Part shown: piece after piece, positions 1 to 7,596 of the stretch
Numbering within the stretch: position 1 is the first letter of the stretch
How the letters are laid out: each line of letters opens with the position of its first letter
Source: Ruminococcus sp.
GTDB taxonomy: Bacteria; Bacillota; Clostridia; Oscillospirales; Ruminococcaceae
Direction: 5' to 3'
Length of the DNA stretch: 64,000 nt
Assembly (NCBI GenBank): GCA_014799805.1
Contig: JAAVHJ010000010.1
Coordinates: 155,096 to 219,095 of the forward strand
Notes under the pieces: generated by a model
Database searches by the model: none
What the model was told of the DNA's origin: nothing
What the model saw: the letters and a program-made list of their open reading frames with translations, nothing else
Made by a program: the position numbers and the translations under genes

Positions 1-85
1 TTCTGGTATCATAACAAGAAATAACATATAAATATCTTTGTAATTCCTGAATATGTAATTTTTTCTGTTCTTCAGTGTAAGCCAT
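1..85 (-). CDS. Start of a gene running off the left edge, third in a cell-wall or spore-associated set
   Basis: Only the first 28 codons are in the window. The ATG at 85 follows a clear ribosome binding site (ggag, about 7 bases upstream), and the peptide begins MAYTEEQKKL and is charged and helical. It follows the SpoIID-like gene by 26 bases on the same strand, so it is probably the third gene of that operon. The visible part has no diagnostic motif. From its position it may be another peptidoglycan-binding protein, but that is inference. Confidence 0.6.
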   Translation of the reverse strand, partial: MAYTEEQKKLHIQELQRYLYVISCYDTR

Positions 86-111
86 AAATTTACTCCTTTT
101 TTCTATTAAAA

Positions 112-1512
112 TTAACCAGTGATTGTGTAACCAGGAGCTTGATAAGGACGCTTTCCATAGCCAAAACGCAAATCAGAATATAATCCCCCGATTGCGTCCC
201 ATGTTACAACGCCTACAACACCATTTTCAGGCAAGCCAGAAAATCTTTGAAATGCAATGACAGAAGCTCTTGTTAAAGGACCAAAATAGCCAGTATTTCT
301 GACAGCAGGAATTTCTGGAATTGTTTCATGAATAAAGCTTAAATATTCCTGCAAAATTCTGACATATTCACTTGTCACGCCCTCTTGCATGACATTCCCA
401 GGATAAGGCACAGGAATATATTCTGCAACATCGACTGGAATAGATTCGACAATACCAGCGTAGGCTCTGAAAATTAAATCCCAAGTTGTTTCATCGACAA
501 CACCTGTTTGCGATAAGCCAAATACTCTTTGAAAAGATTTTACAGACTCTTCTGTCTGTTGGTCATAAATCCCTGTAATTTCTATCGGCTGTACAGATTC
601 ATAATAAGCCCCCACAACAGCAAGAAAATATTGTAAACCCCGTACTTGTTCATTTCGCATATTTGGCACAAGATTTTCTGTAAACTGGAACGGAAGTTCT
701 TCTATTGTAATGCCCTCTGAATCTAATTCTGCCAAATGCTTGACACTAGTATAAATATATTCTATCTTATACCAAGTTGCTTTGTCAATGACACCTGTTT
801 CAGGCAGATTAAAAATTTTTTGAAATTCTCTGACAGCAGATTCCGTTGCAGAATCATAAGTACCATTTGCATCTGGAATTTTGGGAATCGCTGGATAATT
901 TCTGGAAATTCTATTTAACTGAATCTGCATAATTTGCACAGCTCCCCCCGAAGACCCTGGGGCAAGTATTTCATCTGGATAAGAATGCGTTGCCGCCCTA
1001 ACTGGTGCATCTTTCACAATTGTAATATCATCTCCATAATAATATTGTAATATTTCATAAGGCAAAAGCCCTTGTTTCGCTAAATCAACTGTTCCCCATT
1101 GTGACAAGCCACTGCATGTAACGGTCGTACCGTTACAAAATGCCGCAAATAACGGCTCAATATTGCCATCACGTCTGATATAATCATCAAATAATTCATC
1201 TACTAATTGCGAAATATTATCATAAATTTCACGACCTTCAATAAATTTCTGGTCATACTGTGTGACAGCTGTAATATCAAACGGATAATTTCTTGACCGA
1301 TACCATTCTGTATAAACACGATTCAAAGCAAAAGACACAATTGCATAAATATTTGCCCTTAAAGCTGTCTCTGGCCATGTAGGATAAATTTCACTGGAAG
1401 CAACATTTTTGATATAATCAGGAAACGAAAGTGTAACATTTGCTGCATTTTCATCTGGTGCGCCTAAATGCACTGTAATTTCTCTGGGTATAAATGGTTC
1501 ACCTGTGAGCAA
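112..1512 (-). CDS. SpoIID/LytB-like domain fused to three peptidoglycan-binding repeats
   Basis: This 466-residue protein has two parts. Residues about 10-165 resemble SpoIID/LytB: a Glu in the VASSEIYPTWPE stretch (about 41) matches the catalytic Glu of SpoIID, and GLSQWG (135-140) followed by ILQYYYG (154-160) matches the C-terminal signature of that fold. Residues about 190-247, 286-344 and 378-438 are three PG_binding_1 repeats, each with a GxYxxxTxxxVxxFQ core and a closing TGVxxxxTW-type motif. No signal peptide is visible, which fits a protein acting inside a spore compartment or exported without one. The start is TTG at 1512 behind a strong aaggaggtga site. The family suggests a role in spore cortex or cell-wall remodelling; the substrate is unknown. 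Confidence 0.82.
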   Translation of the reverse strand: MLTGEPFIPREITVHLGAPDENAANVTLSFPDYIKNVASSEIYPTWPETALRANIYAIVSFALNRVYTEWYRSRNYPFDITAVTQYDQKFIEGREIYDNISQLVDELFDDYIRRDGNIEPLFAAFCNGTTVTCSGLSQWGTVDLAKQGLLPYEILQYYYGDDITIVKDAPVRAATHSYPDEILAPGSSGGAVQIMQIQLNRISRNYPAIPKIPDANGTYDSATESAVREFQKIFNLPETGVIDKATWYKIEYIYTSVKHLAELDSEGITIEELPFQFTENLVPNMRNEQVRGLQYFLAVVGAYYESVQPIEITGIYDQQTEESVKSFQRVFGLSQTGVVDETTWDLIFRAYAGIVESIPVDVAEYIPVPYPGNVMQEGVTSEYVRILQEYLSFIHETIPEIPAVRNTGYFGPLTRASVIAFQRFSGLPENGVVGVVTWDAIGGLYSDLRFGYGKRPYQAPGYTITG

Positions 1513-1526
1513 AATTTCACCTCCTT

Positions 1527-2516
1527 TTAGACTGGTTCAGCCTGTGAGGGCAATTCAATTGTTTCTAAATCTTCACTAATTGCTAATGGCAGTGGTATCA
1601 TTTGAAATACTTGTCTTGATGTGATTCCAGCAAATATCGGAACATCTTTTGCTTCCTCTCTGAAATAACCGCTTGCATAAATTTTGACATTATAAGTTGC
1701 ATAGGGTTTTATATTTTCAGGCTCTTGTGATAAATTCGCAGGCGGTGCAGGCAAATTTACAACGGGAGTCAAACCGCTTTCATCTGTTTTTAAAATATAA
1801 TTCAACATTGTTTTGCCATCAATCTGGCTATAAATTGTCACTCTTGCATCAGGTACAGGATATGCACTATCTGCTGTTGAGGCAACAATATAAAGTTTTC
1901 CTTCAGCAGTGTTGCGTTGTTCATAAGCTTCTTGTGCAGTCCATTCCTTTGGCAAAACAGGCTTGACTGGTTGGATATAGTCTGGCAAAACAGGTTCTTC
2001 GTATTCAATAACTGGCTCTGGTTCTAATTCAAGTTTTGGCTCTGGGATTAATACTTCTGGAGCGGATTCTCCATGAATTTCTGTTATATCTGGTTCCATA
2101 GGTTCTGCCATGACAGATATTATTGCAGAATCTTGTTCCGAATTTTCTAATATATTTCTTGGTTGTGGTGGCTGTGGATTGATTGGTTTTTGTGGCGGTT
2201 GCGGATTGATTGGCTTTGGTGGCGGTGACGGATTGGTTGGCTTTGGTGGCGGTGACGGATTGGTTGGCTTTGGTGGCGGTGATGGATTGGTTGGCTTTGG
2301 TGGTGGTGACGGATTGGTTGGCTTTGGTGGCGGTGATGGATTGGTTGGCTTTGGTGGCGGTGATGGATTGGTTGGCTTTGGTGGCGGTGACGGATTGGTT
2401 GGCTTTGGTGGTGATGGCGGATTTGGGGGTTTTGGGGGCGAAGTTGGTCTATTACTATACATTCTTAACATTTCTTCACGGTATTTTTTCGCAAGTTCAG
2501 ATAATGAATCTGGCAT
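1527..2516 (-). CDS. Proline-rich repeat protein with a C-terminal Ig/CnaB-like domain
   Basis: The start is the ATG at 2516, 8 bases after aaggagg; the in-frame start farther upstream has no such site. The 329-residue product has a short helical N-terminus (about 1-22), a low-complexity region of nine-residue units of the type PPPKPTNPS (about 25-125), an acidic linker, and a C-terminal domain (about 205-310) beginning GKLYIVAST that resembles a carboxypeptidase-regulatory or CnaB-like beta sandwich. It has no signal peptide. Its stop codon adjoins the ribosome binding site of the SpoIID-like gene, so the two are surely co-transcribed. A structural protein with a flexible spacer, perhaps of spore or wall, is the best guess; no enzyme motif is seen. 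Confidence 0.7.
   Translation of the reverse strand: MPDSLSELAKKYREEMLRMYSNRPTSPPKPPNPPSPPKPTNPSPPPKPTNPSPPPKPTNPSPPPKPTNPSPPPKPTNPSPPPKPTNPSPPPKPTNPSPPPKPINPQPPQKPINPQPPQPRNILENSEQDSAIISVMAEPMEPDITEIHGESAPEVLIPEPKLELEPEPVIEYEEPVLPDYIQPVKPVLPKEWTAQEAYEQRNTAEGKLYIVASTADSAYPVPDARVTIYSQIDGKTMLNYILKTDESGLTPVVNLPAPPANLSQEPENIKPYATYNVKIYASGYFREEAKDVPIFAGITSRQVFQMIPLPLAISEDLETIELPSQAEPV
2173..2420. repeat. 27-bp tandem repeat encoding the proline-rich region
   Basis: About eight copies of a 27-base unit (plus strand ggattggttggctttggtgg and seven more bases) lie head to tail and encode the PPPKPTNPS units of the minus-strand protein. The copies differ by a few synonymous changes. The multiple-of-three unit also leaves other frames open, which creates long false reading frames on the plus strand. 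Confidence 0.9.
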
Positions 2517-2594
2517 GCATATAACCTCCTTTTCTAATGATTCTGACAAATTATATGCCTGATTTCTAAATTCTATGCTAATTTTTCTGCTAAC

Positions 2595-2623
2595 TTGACA
2601 AATAGAATCACAAGTATTATAAT
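2595..2623 (+). promoter_or_regulatory. Sigma-A promoter for the yczE-like operon
   Basis: TTGACA (2595-2600) and TATAAT (2618-2623) are separated by exactly 17 bases, a perfect vegetative promoter. The start point would be near 2630, giving a leader of about 40 bases before the ATG at 2671. Confidence 0.85.
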
Positions 2624-2670
2624 ATTTATTGAAATATATGCAAAAATTTTAATAGAAAGGATTGATTCAC

Positions 2671-3309
2671 ATGGAGAATCAAAGAAGTTTTACAAATCGT
2701 TTGGTATGTTATTTTGTAGGATTATTTATTATGACAATTGGAATTGCAATTTCTGTAAAATCTAATTTAGGTGTATCGCCTGTCAGTTCCATTCCCTACA
2801 CAATGACAGTCTGCTGGGGGATTGAAATGGGTAAAGCAACTATTTTATTTCATGCCGTTTTAATTCTGATACAAGTTTTAATTTTAAGAAAAAAATTTAA
2901 ATTAAAATTATTATTACAGCTCCCTGTGGGGATAATTTTTGGTTATTTTACGACTTTTTGTAATTCTCTTGCAGAAAATATTCCCACAACAGATAATTTT
3001 TTGATAAGAATATGCATGATTTTAATTAGTGTAGTTCTTGTCGCAATTGGAATTTTTTTATATCTTCCAGCAGATATTATGCCACTTGCGGGAGAAGGTG
3101 TGATGCAAGCTGTTTCAGATACGTTACATATAGAATTTTCAAAAGTAAAAATAGCATTTGATGTCACTATGGTAATTATCTCACTTGTCACATGCCTATT
3201 ATTATTGCATAATTTAGGCAGTGTTGGCTTAGGTACAGTCATTGCCGCTATTATGGTTGGTATTGTGTTAGGCTGGATTAAAAAATTTTGGGCAAAATAT
3301 AAAAAATAA
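2671..3309 (+). CDS. YczE/YitT-type integral membrane protein
   Basis: A 212-residue protein with five or six hydrophobic segments. Its early GIAISVKSNLGVSPVSSIPY stretch is typical of the YczE/YyaS/YitT membrane protein group, whose function is unresolved. The start is ATG at 2671, ten bases after gaaagg (2655-2660); a TTG at 2662 is too close to that site. It leads a three-gene plus-strand set with a DUF1275 protein and an ADP-ribosylglycohydrolase. No transport substrate can be read from the sequence. Confidence 0.75.
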   Translation: MENQRSFTNRLVCYFVGLFIMTIGIAISVKSNLGVSPVSSIPYTMTVCWGIEMGKATILFHAVLILIQVLILRKKFKLKLLLQLPVGIIFGYFTTFCNSLAENIPTTDNFLIRICMILISVVLVAIGIFLYLPADIMPLAGEGVMQAVSDTLHIEFSKVKIAFDVTMVIISLVTCLLLLHNLGSVGLGTVIAAIMVGIVLGWIKKFWAKYKK

Positions 3310-3337
3310 TGCTATGCTATATTAGGAGTAATTTTTT

Positions 3338-4060
3338 ATGATACATCATGAAGTCACAGAGAAAAAATTTTTAGAATGTGAACGTTGGTATATTTTAACA
3401 TGCTTAACTTTTGTAGGCGGATTTTTTGGCGGTTATACATATTCTGTCAGAGGTGGTGTTTTTTGCAATGCCCAAACAGCAAATTTTGTTTTGCTAGCCA
3501 TGTCATTAGGTTCATGCGATTGGAAACAAGCAAGTTATTTGTGTATTCCCATTACGGCATATTTTTTAGGTGCAGTTGTTTCAGAAGCTGTTGCTGATGG
3601 AATTAAACGCTTTCATCTGATTCGCTGGGATACGCTGTTAATTATTATCGAAATTCTTGTGATATTTATTTTGGGCTTTATTCCAGATACTGCACCTTAT
3701 CAGATTTCACAAGTTGCTATTAATTTCATCGCTTCCATGCAATATAATACATTTCGGCAAGCGGACGGTGTTCCCATGGCAACGACTTTTTGTACCAATC
3801 ATCTAAGACAAGTAGGGGTATTTTTTACAAAAGGCATTCGTCATAAAAGCTTGGCAGACATTAAACGCATGGGATTTTATATTGCAATGCTGGCTGTTTT
3901 TGTTGCAGGTGGGACAATTTCTACAATGATTTGTCATCAATTTACAGGAAAAGGCATTTGGTTTGCGATTCTGCCATTAGCAATTGTCGTAATAGATTTA
4001 TTACATGCAGATTTGAAAACAGAAAAAAATGAGTTTGACAGAATTCCAAGGGGGCATTAA
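3338..4060 (+). CDS. DUF1275 (YoaK-like) membrane protein
   Basis: A 240-residue membrane protein with about six hydrophobic segments and the family signatures near the N-terminus: GGFFGGYTYSVRGGVFCNAQTAN, in which the N and T of QTAN are conserved, and later an SMQYNTFR region. The ATG at 3338 is preceded by taggag. DUF1275/YoaK proteins are widespread inner-membrane proteins of unknown function. It starts 28 bases after the YczE-like gene and ends 7 bases before the next start, so it is part of the same operon. Confidence 0.8.
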   Translation: MIHHEVTEKKFLECERWYILTCLTFVGGFFGGYTYSVRGGVFCNAQTANFVLLAMSLGSCDWKQASYLCIPITAYFLGAVVSEAVADGIKRFHLIRWDTLLIIIEILVIFILGFIPDTAPYQISQVAINFIASMQYNTFRQADGVPMATTFCTNHLRQVGVFFTKGIRHKSLADIKRMGFYIAMLAVFVAGGTISTMICHQFTGKGIWFAILPLAIVVIDLLHADLKTEKNEFDRIPRGH

Positions 4061-4067
4061 TTTAATC

Positions 4068-4880
4068 ATGTTTGGGGCAATTTATGGTGATATTATTGGG
4101 TCTTATTATGAAGTTCACTGCACAAAAAATTATGATTTTACATTTCATAAAAATTCTAGTTTTACAGATGACAGCGTTTTAACAACTGCAACATGTGAAG
4201 CAATTTTATTAAATCCTGAGCCTATTAAAAAAATTAAACTGAATCATCGTGCATTAGAATATGCCATGCAATATAAAAATTATTATTTTAGATTTCCGCA
4301 TGCAGGTTATGGGACGATGTTCACGGAATGGGCAAAAGAAAAAACCGCTTATCCCTCAAAACAAAAAAGCTTTGGGAACGGCGGTGCAATGCGTGTTGTA
4401 CCAATTGGACTGGCTTATGAAAGCTTAGAACAAGTATTATTGCAAGCCAAAGCAAGCTATTTATACACACATCATCATAAAAAAGCCATTCAATCCGCAC
4501 AAGTTGTTGCAAGTGCAGTCTATCTTGCAAAACATCATGCAAGCAAATCTGAAATTAAAAAATTTATTTCTGAAACATTTCAATTTAATTTAGATTATCA
4601 AATACAGGATATTAGAAATAATTATCAATTTGATAGCTATGCAGAATATTCTGTACCGCCTGCAATTGTTTGTTTTTTAGATTCACATGACTATGAAAGT
4701 GCAATTAGAAATGCGATTTCTTTGGGTGGAGATGCTGACACAATGGCTTGCATTGCTGGCGGAATTGCACAAGTATTTTACAAATCTATTCCAGAACATA
4801 TTAAAAAATTCTGTGATACCAGGCTTGATTTTGGTATCAAGCAAGTGATTAAAACATTTGAACAGCAATATTTTTTTTAA
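4068..4880 (+). CDS. ADP-ribosylglycohydrolase family protein
   Basis: A 270-residue member of the ADP-ribosylglycohydrolase (DraG/ARH) family, which removes ADP-ribose from proteins or small molecules using two metal ions. All expected motifs are visible: GDIIGS (7-12), TDDS (33-36), GNGGAMR (103-109) and GGDADT (220-225), which supplies the C-terminal metal ligands. The start is ATG at 4068 behind aaggggg (4048-4054). An upstream in-frame start at 4029 would overlap the previous gene and lacks a binding site. No ADP-ribosyltransferase partner lies nearby, so the substrate is open. Confidence 0.88.
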   Translation: MFGAIYGDIIGSYYEVHCTKNYDFTFHKNSSFTDDSVLTTATCEAILLNPEPIKKIKLNHRALEYAMQYKNYYFRFPHAGYGTMFTEWAKEKTAYPSKQKSFGNGGAMRVVPIGLAYESLEQVLLQAKASYLYTHHHKKAIQSAQVVASAVYLAKHHASKSEIKKFISETFQFNLDYQIQDIRNNYQFDSYAEYSVPPAIVCFLDSHDYESAIRNAISLGGDADTMACIAGGIAQVFYKSIPEHIKKFCDTRLDFGIKQVIKTFEQQYFF

Positions 4881-4889
4881 TATAAAAAA

Positions 4890-4922
4890 ATTCGTCCAGT
4901 TTTTGCACTGAACGGATTTTTT
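4890..4922 (+). terminator. Intrinsic terminator of the yczE-DUF1275-ADPRH operon
   Basis: An imperfect stem (cgtccagt ... actgaacg) around a ttttgc loop is followed by a run of eight T, starting just after the stop codon at 4880. Confidence 0.85.
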
Positions 4923-4955
4923 TTACATAATTTTAAAAAAATTTTCAAAAAAGGG

Positions 4956-4985
4956 TTGACAAAAAGCCCCTTGATATGTTAGAAT
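4956..4985 (+). promoter_or_regulatory. Promoter of the replication-protein-like gene
   Basis: TTGACA (4956-4961) and TAGAAT (4980-4985) are 18 bases apart. Transcription starting near 4992 would give a leader of about 145 bases that contains the paired elements described for 5010-5100. Confidence 0.7.
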
Positions 4986-5009
4986 GAAGTTGCAGAAAAA
5001 TCAAACAAA

Positions 5010-5130
5010 CAATCAGGAGGGCTTCTTGCTATAGGACAGGAGAAACCGCCCTATACTATTCATCAATTCATTAATAGTATAGCATATTTTCTCCTGATTG
5101 TCAAGTGTTTTTTGAAAAAAAATTAGGAGG
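5010..5130 (+). promoter_or_regulatory. Structured leader with competing stems ahead of the replication-like gene
   Basis: Seen directly: caatcaggag (5010-5019) is the exact complement of ctcctgattg (5091-5100). Inside it lies a perfect 10-bp hairpin, ctatactatt (5051-5060) with aatagtatag (5073-5082). A second segment, aggagaaa (5038-5045), can pair with tttctcct (5088-5095), which excludes the outer stem. The same ctcct is also complementary to the aggag of the ribosome binding site at 5125-5130. Inference: the leader can switch between conformations that free or mask the binding site. It may be a copy-control or autoregulatory leader; I match it to no known riboswitch. Confidence 0.55.
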
Positions 5131-5137
5131 AATTTTT

Positions 5138-6055
5138 ATGCAATTAGTAATCGAAGATAAATCATGGAATAGATGTGCCAGACAAGTGAGACGAAACAGG
5201 AAAATCACAAGAACAGCAGAAAATCTACATATGACGCTGTTAGACAGATGGGACGGAACTAACACTGTACAGATGTCAAATACTGCCATTGAAAGAGAGC
5301 TTAACTGCTGTCATCAGAGTGTGATTAATGCAAAAAACCGTTTAGTTGAATTAGGCTTAGTGCAGATAGCAGAAAGAAAAAACCCAACTGAAACCACATC
5401 ATTTATTATTCAACCAGTTTTACCACCAAAGAGAAATTGTAAAGCTAGCAAACCTGTATCAGAAAAACAATCAGATACACAACCTAAAAAACCAAAAAAA
5501 GTTACAGCTAAAAAACCGTCTGAACCAGCTAAGAAAAAATATGGCAAAAATGGTCGAGTTAGATTAACAGATGAAGAATTTGCTAATTTGATAACTGATT
5601 TCGGAGAAGAAGTTGTAAGAGACTACATTCAGAGAGCGGACAACTATAGCGTAGAACACAACAGATGGTATAAAAATAACGCTGAAACTATCCGTAAATG
5701 GATTTTAGAAGATAAAGAAAAGCCGAAATTCAAAAATAAACAATCGAAAAAAGATAAATTTACAGACGAAGAATTACAAGGTTATTTGTCACTGGTTTGG
5801 AAATCTAGCCCAGAAGATTTAGAAAATTTAAAAAAATCCGAAGAAAGTTGCATAAACAAAACGGAATGTAAAGAAATTGAACCTCCAGTACGTCCAATAG
5901 GATATGAATTGACGGACGAAGAAATTGAAGCAATAGAAAATTTACATTTTGAAACGATTTTGAACAACTCTCTTCACCCGTTGTATTATTGCACGCCAGG
6001 CGAGTTAATGGTTCTTGCTGAACAGTGGAAAAAATATAAAAAACTGTTGTTATAG
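5138..6055 (+). CDS. Winged-helix replication-initiation-like protein of mobile-element type
   Basis: A 305-residue protein starting at the ATG at 5138, seven bases after aggagg (5125-5130). Residues about 30-90 look like a winged helix-turn-helix (MSNTAIERELNCCHQSVINA, then a wing ending in TSFII). A Lys/Pro-rich linker follows. Residues about 145-195 (VRLTDEEFANLITDFGEEVV ... WYKNNAETIRKWI) resemble a segment common in phage and integrative-element replication proteins. This suggests a replication initiator or organizer left from a mobile element. No other phage or plasmid genes adjoin it, so it is isolated or a relic. A transcription factor is the alternative. Confidence 0.6.
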   Translation: MQLVIEDKSWNRCARQVRRNRKITRTAENLHMTLLDRWDGTNTVQMSNTAIERELNCCHQSVINAKNRLVELGLVQIAERKNPTETTSFIIQPVLPPKRNCKASKPVSEKQSDTQPKKPKKVTAKKPSEPAKKKYGKNGRVRLTDEEFANLITDFGEEVVRDYIQRADNYSVEHNRWYKNNAETIRKWILEDKEKPKFKNKQSKKDKFTDEELQGYLSLVWKSSPEDLENLKKSEESCINKTECKEIEPPVRPIGYELTDEEIEAIENLHFETILNNSLHPLYYCTPGELMVLAEQWKKYKKLLL

Positions 6056-6085
6056 ATTTCTAAAAGCCTACTGGCTTGAATATCT

Positions 6086-6113
6086 GAAAAAAGGCTGTTG
6101 CAAAACGGTCTTT
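6086..6113 (+). terminator. Possible terminator of the replication-like gene
   Basis: aaaaggc and gtctttt flank an 11-12 base loop shortly after the stop at 6055. The stem is short and has one mismatch, so this is a weak call. Confidence 0.4.
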
Positions 6114-6144
6114 TCGTGTTGTCTAAATTTAATTAAAAACAAAG

Positions 6145-6243
6145 AAAATTATCACAATAGAAAATTCTATCATTAATTTTTGTATAGAATTTTACATTAT
6201 GATAATTTTTTTATATTTTTAGCTAATCTAAAATTTAGATTAG
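6145..6243. repeat. Two inverted repeats in a 400-bp gene-free stretch
   Basis: The stretch 6056-6461 has no convincing gene. It holds a long interrupted inverted repeat in which aaaattatca (6145-6154) pairs with tgataatttt (6200-6209) and aaaattctat (6161-6170) pairs with atagaatttt (6184-6193). Next comes a perfect 10-bp inverted repeat, ctaatctaaa (6223-6232) with tttagattag (6234-6243). They could be the end of a degraded mobile element or protein binding sites. Confidence 0.7.
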
Positions 6244-6422
6244 TACTAGTATAAAAATTAGACTAATTTTTTTCTGCACATATTATAATATATATTTTCA
6301 GAATATTTTTCAGAGTGTTGTAACAACAACAACAACAATTGCAATTACAAAATCATTGATATTATCTATGAAAGCACAGCAATATATTACTAAACTTGAT
6401 TTTGATATTAGTATTAAGCAAA

Positions 6423-6458
6423 TTAAAAAAAATTCTCCCTATGATATACAGGGAGAAT
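6423..6458 (-). terminator. Intrinsic terminator of the ynzC-like gene
   Basis: attctccct (6432-6440) pairs with agggagaat (6450-6458). Read on the minus strand, the stem is followed by a long T run. Confidence 0.85.
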
Positions 6459-6461
6459 CTT

Positions 6462-6659
6462 TCATTTGCCTAATTTGCGTTTATTGCCATGTTCATCCAT
6501 AATATAAGTATTTTCTAACTGACTCGTTAAATTATTTCTAAATTCTTGACGATACTGGTTTCTGAGTAACTCTTGTTCGGCTTGTTCTTCTTGCGTTAAG
6601 CCAATTGTTTTAGATTTTCGTGCCAGTTCATTAATACGCTGGATTAATTCTGATTGCAT
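6462..6659 (-). CDS. DUF896 / YnzC-like small protein
   Basis: A 65-residue protein of the DUF896 (UPF0291) family. The signature is visible: INELARKSKTIGLTQEEQAEQELLR followed by YRQEFRNNL, which forms a short two-helix protein. The family is small, soluble and widespread in Firmicutes; B. subtilis YnzC and YneB-region homologues are linked to the SOS regulon, but the molecular role is unknown. A good aaagga site precedes the ATG. The gene has its own terminator and stands alone. Confidence 0.85.
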   Translation of the reverse strand: MQSELIQRINELARKSKTIGLTQEEQAEQELLRNQYRQEFRNNLTSQLENTYIMDEHGNKRKLGK

Positions 6660-6679
6660 GATATGATAATTCCTTTCTG

Positions 6680-6710
6680 AAAAAAATCACGATGTCATAG
6701 CATGACATCG
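6680..6710 (-). terminator. Intrinsic terminator after deoD
   Basis: cgatgtcat (6690-6698) and atgacatcg (6702-6710) form a perfect 9-bp stem with a three-base loop. On the minus strand it is followed by tgatttttt. It ends the flippase-deoD transcript. Confidence 0.75.
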
Positions 6711-6855
6711 CATGAAAAACAGGTGCAAAACAAATTATTTCAAAAATAATTTATAATGGGGGAATCCTCAAAAAATGAAAATCTTTGATTATTTCTATTA
6801 TACTACTGGAATTTGAAAAAATACTTAATACACTATGAATTTTTTGAAAATTTTT

Positions 6856-7563
6856 TTATAATTTTTTAACAGTTTCCAGTGCAAGTTTCATCATATCTGT
6901 AAAACCTGTCTGGCGTTCTTCTGCACTCGTGAATTCATGTTTTAACGGACAATCTGAAACAGTACAAATACAAAGTGCTTCTTTGCCTGCTCGCATTGCA
7001 TTCATGTATAATGCACCAGATTCCATTTCAATTCCCAGTACATGCATTTTTGTCCATTGTTCCAAAGAGTTTGAATCATCATAAAACATATCACTTGAAA
7101 ATAAATTGCCTACATGTACAGGTAAATTTAATTCTTGTGCTGTATCAAAAGCAGATTTCAATAATTTAAAACTGGCAATTGGGGAATAAATTCCCTGCAA
7201 TTGATACTGCATTGCAAAATTAGAATTCGTACAAGAAGCCTGTCCTAAAATAATATCTCTAAGTTTTACTTCTGGTGCAATGCCTCCAGCTGTGCCAATG
7301 CGTATAATGCTTTGCACATCAAAAAAATGATATAACTCATAAGAATAAATTCCGATAGACGGCTGACCCATGCCACTGCCTTGTACAGAAACTGGTATCC
7401 CCTGATAAGTTCCAGTATAGCCTAACATACCCCGAATTTTGTTTACACACTGAACATTTTCTAAATAATTTTCTGCAATAAATTTTGCCCGCAAAGGGTC
7501 CCCTGGCATAAGCACAACTGGTGCATAATCGCCTTTTTCGCCTTGTAAATGTGGTGTTGCCAT
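6856..7563 (-). CDS. deoD: Purine nucleoside phosphorylase, DeoD type
   Basis: A 235-residue hexameric-type purine nucleoside phosphorylase, which splits purine (deoxy)ribonucleosides with phosphate in nucleotide salvage. Visible family signatures are LMPGDPLRAKFIAE (about 18-31) for the phosphate-binding loop, GSGMGQPSIGIYSYEL, RIGTAGGI, the GIEMESGALY segment carrying the ribose-binding Glu, and TVSDCPL with the general-acid Asp. Length matches the family. It follows the flippase gene by 33 bases on the same strand and is followed by a strong terminator. Confidence is high. Confidence 0.95.
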   Translation of the reverse strand: MATPHLQGEKGDYAPVVLMPGDPLRAKFIAENYLENVQCVNKIRGMLGYTGTYQGIPVSVQGSGMGQPSIGIYSYELYHFFDVQSIIRIGTAGGIAPEVKLRDIILGQASCTNSNFAMQYQLQGIYSPIASFKLLKSAFDTAQELNLPVHVGNLFSSDMFYDDSNSLEQWTKMHVLGIEMESGALYMNAMRAGKEALCICTVSDCPLKHEFTSAEERQTGFTDMMKLALETVKKL

Positions 7564-7596
7564 AATAACTAAAATCCTTTCTGATTTAAAATTTAA

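Noticed and set aside
2110..2562. Two glycine- or tryptophan-rich frames on the plus strand
   Set aside because: They are shadows of the 27-bp proline-rich repeat of the minus-strand gene.
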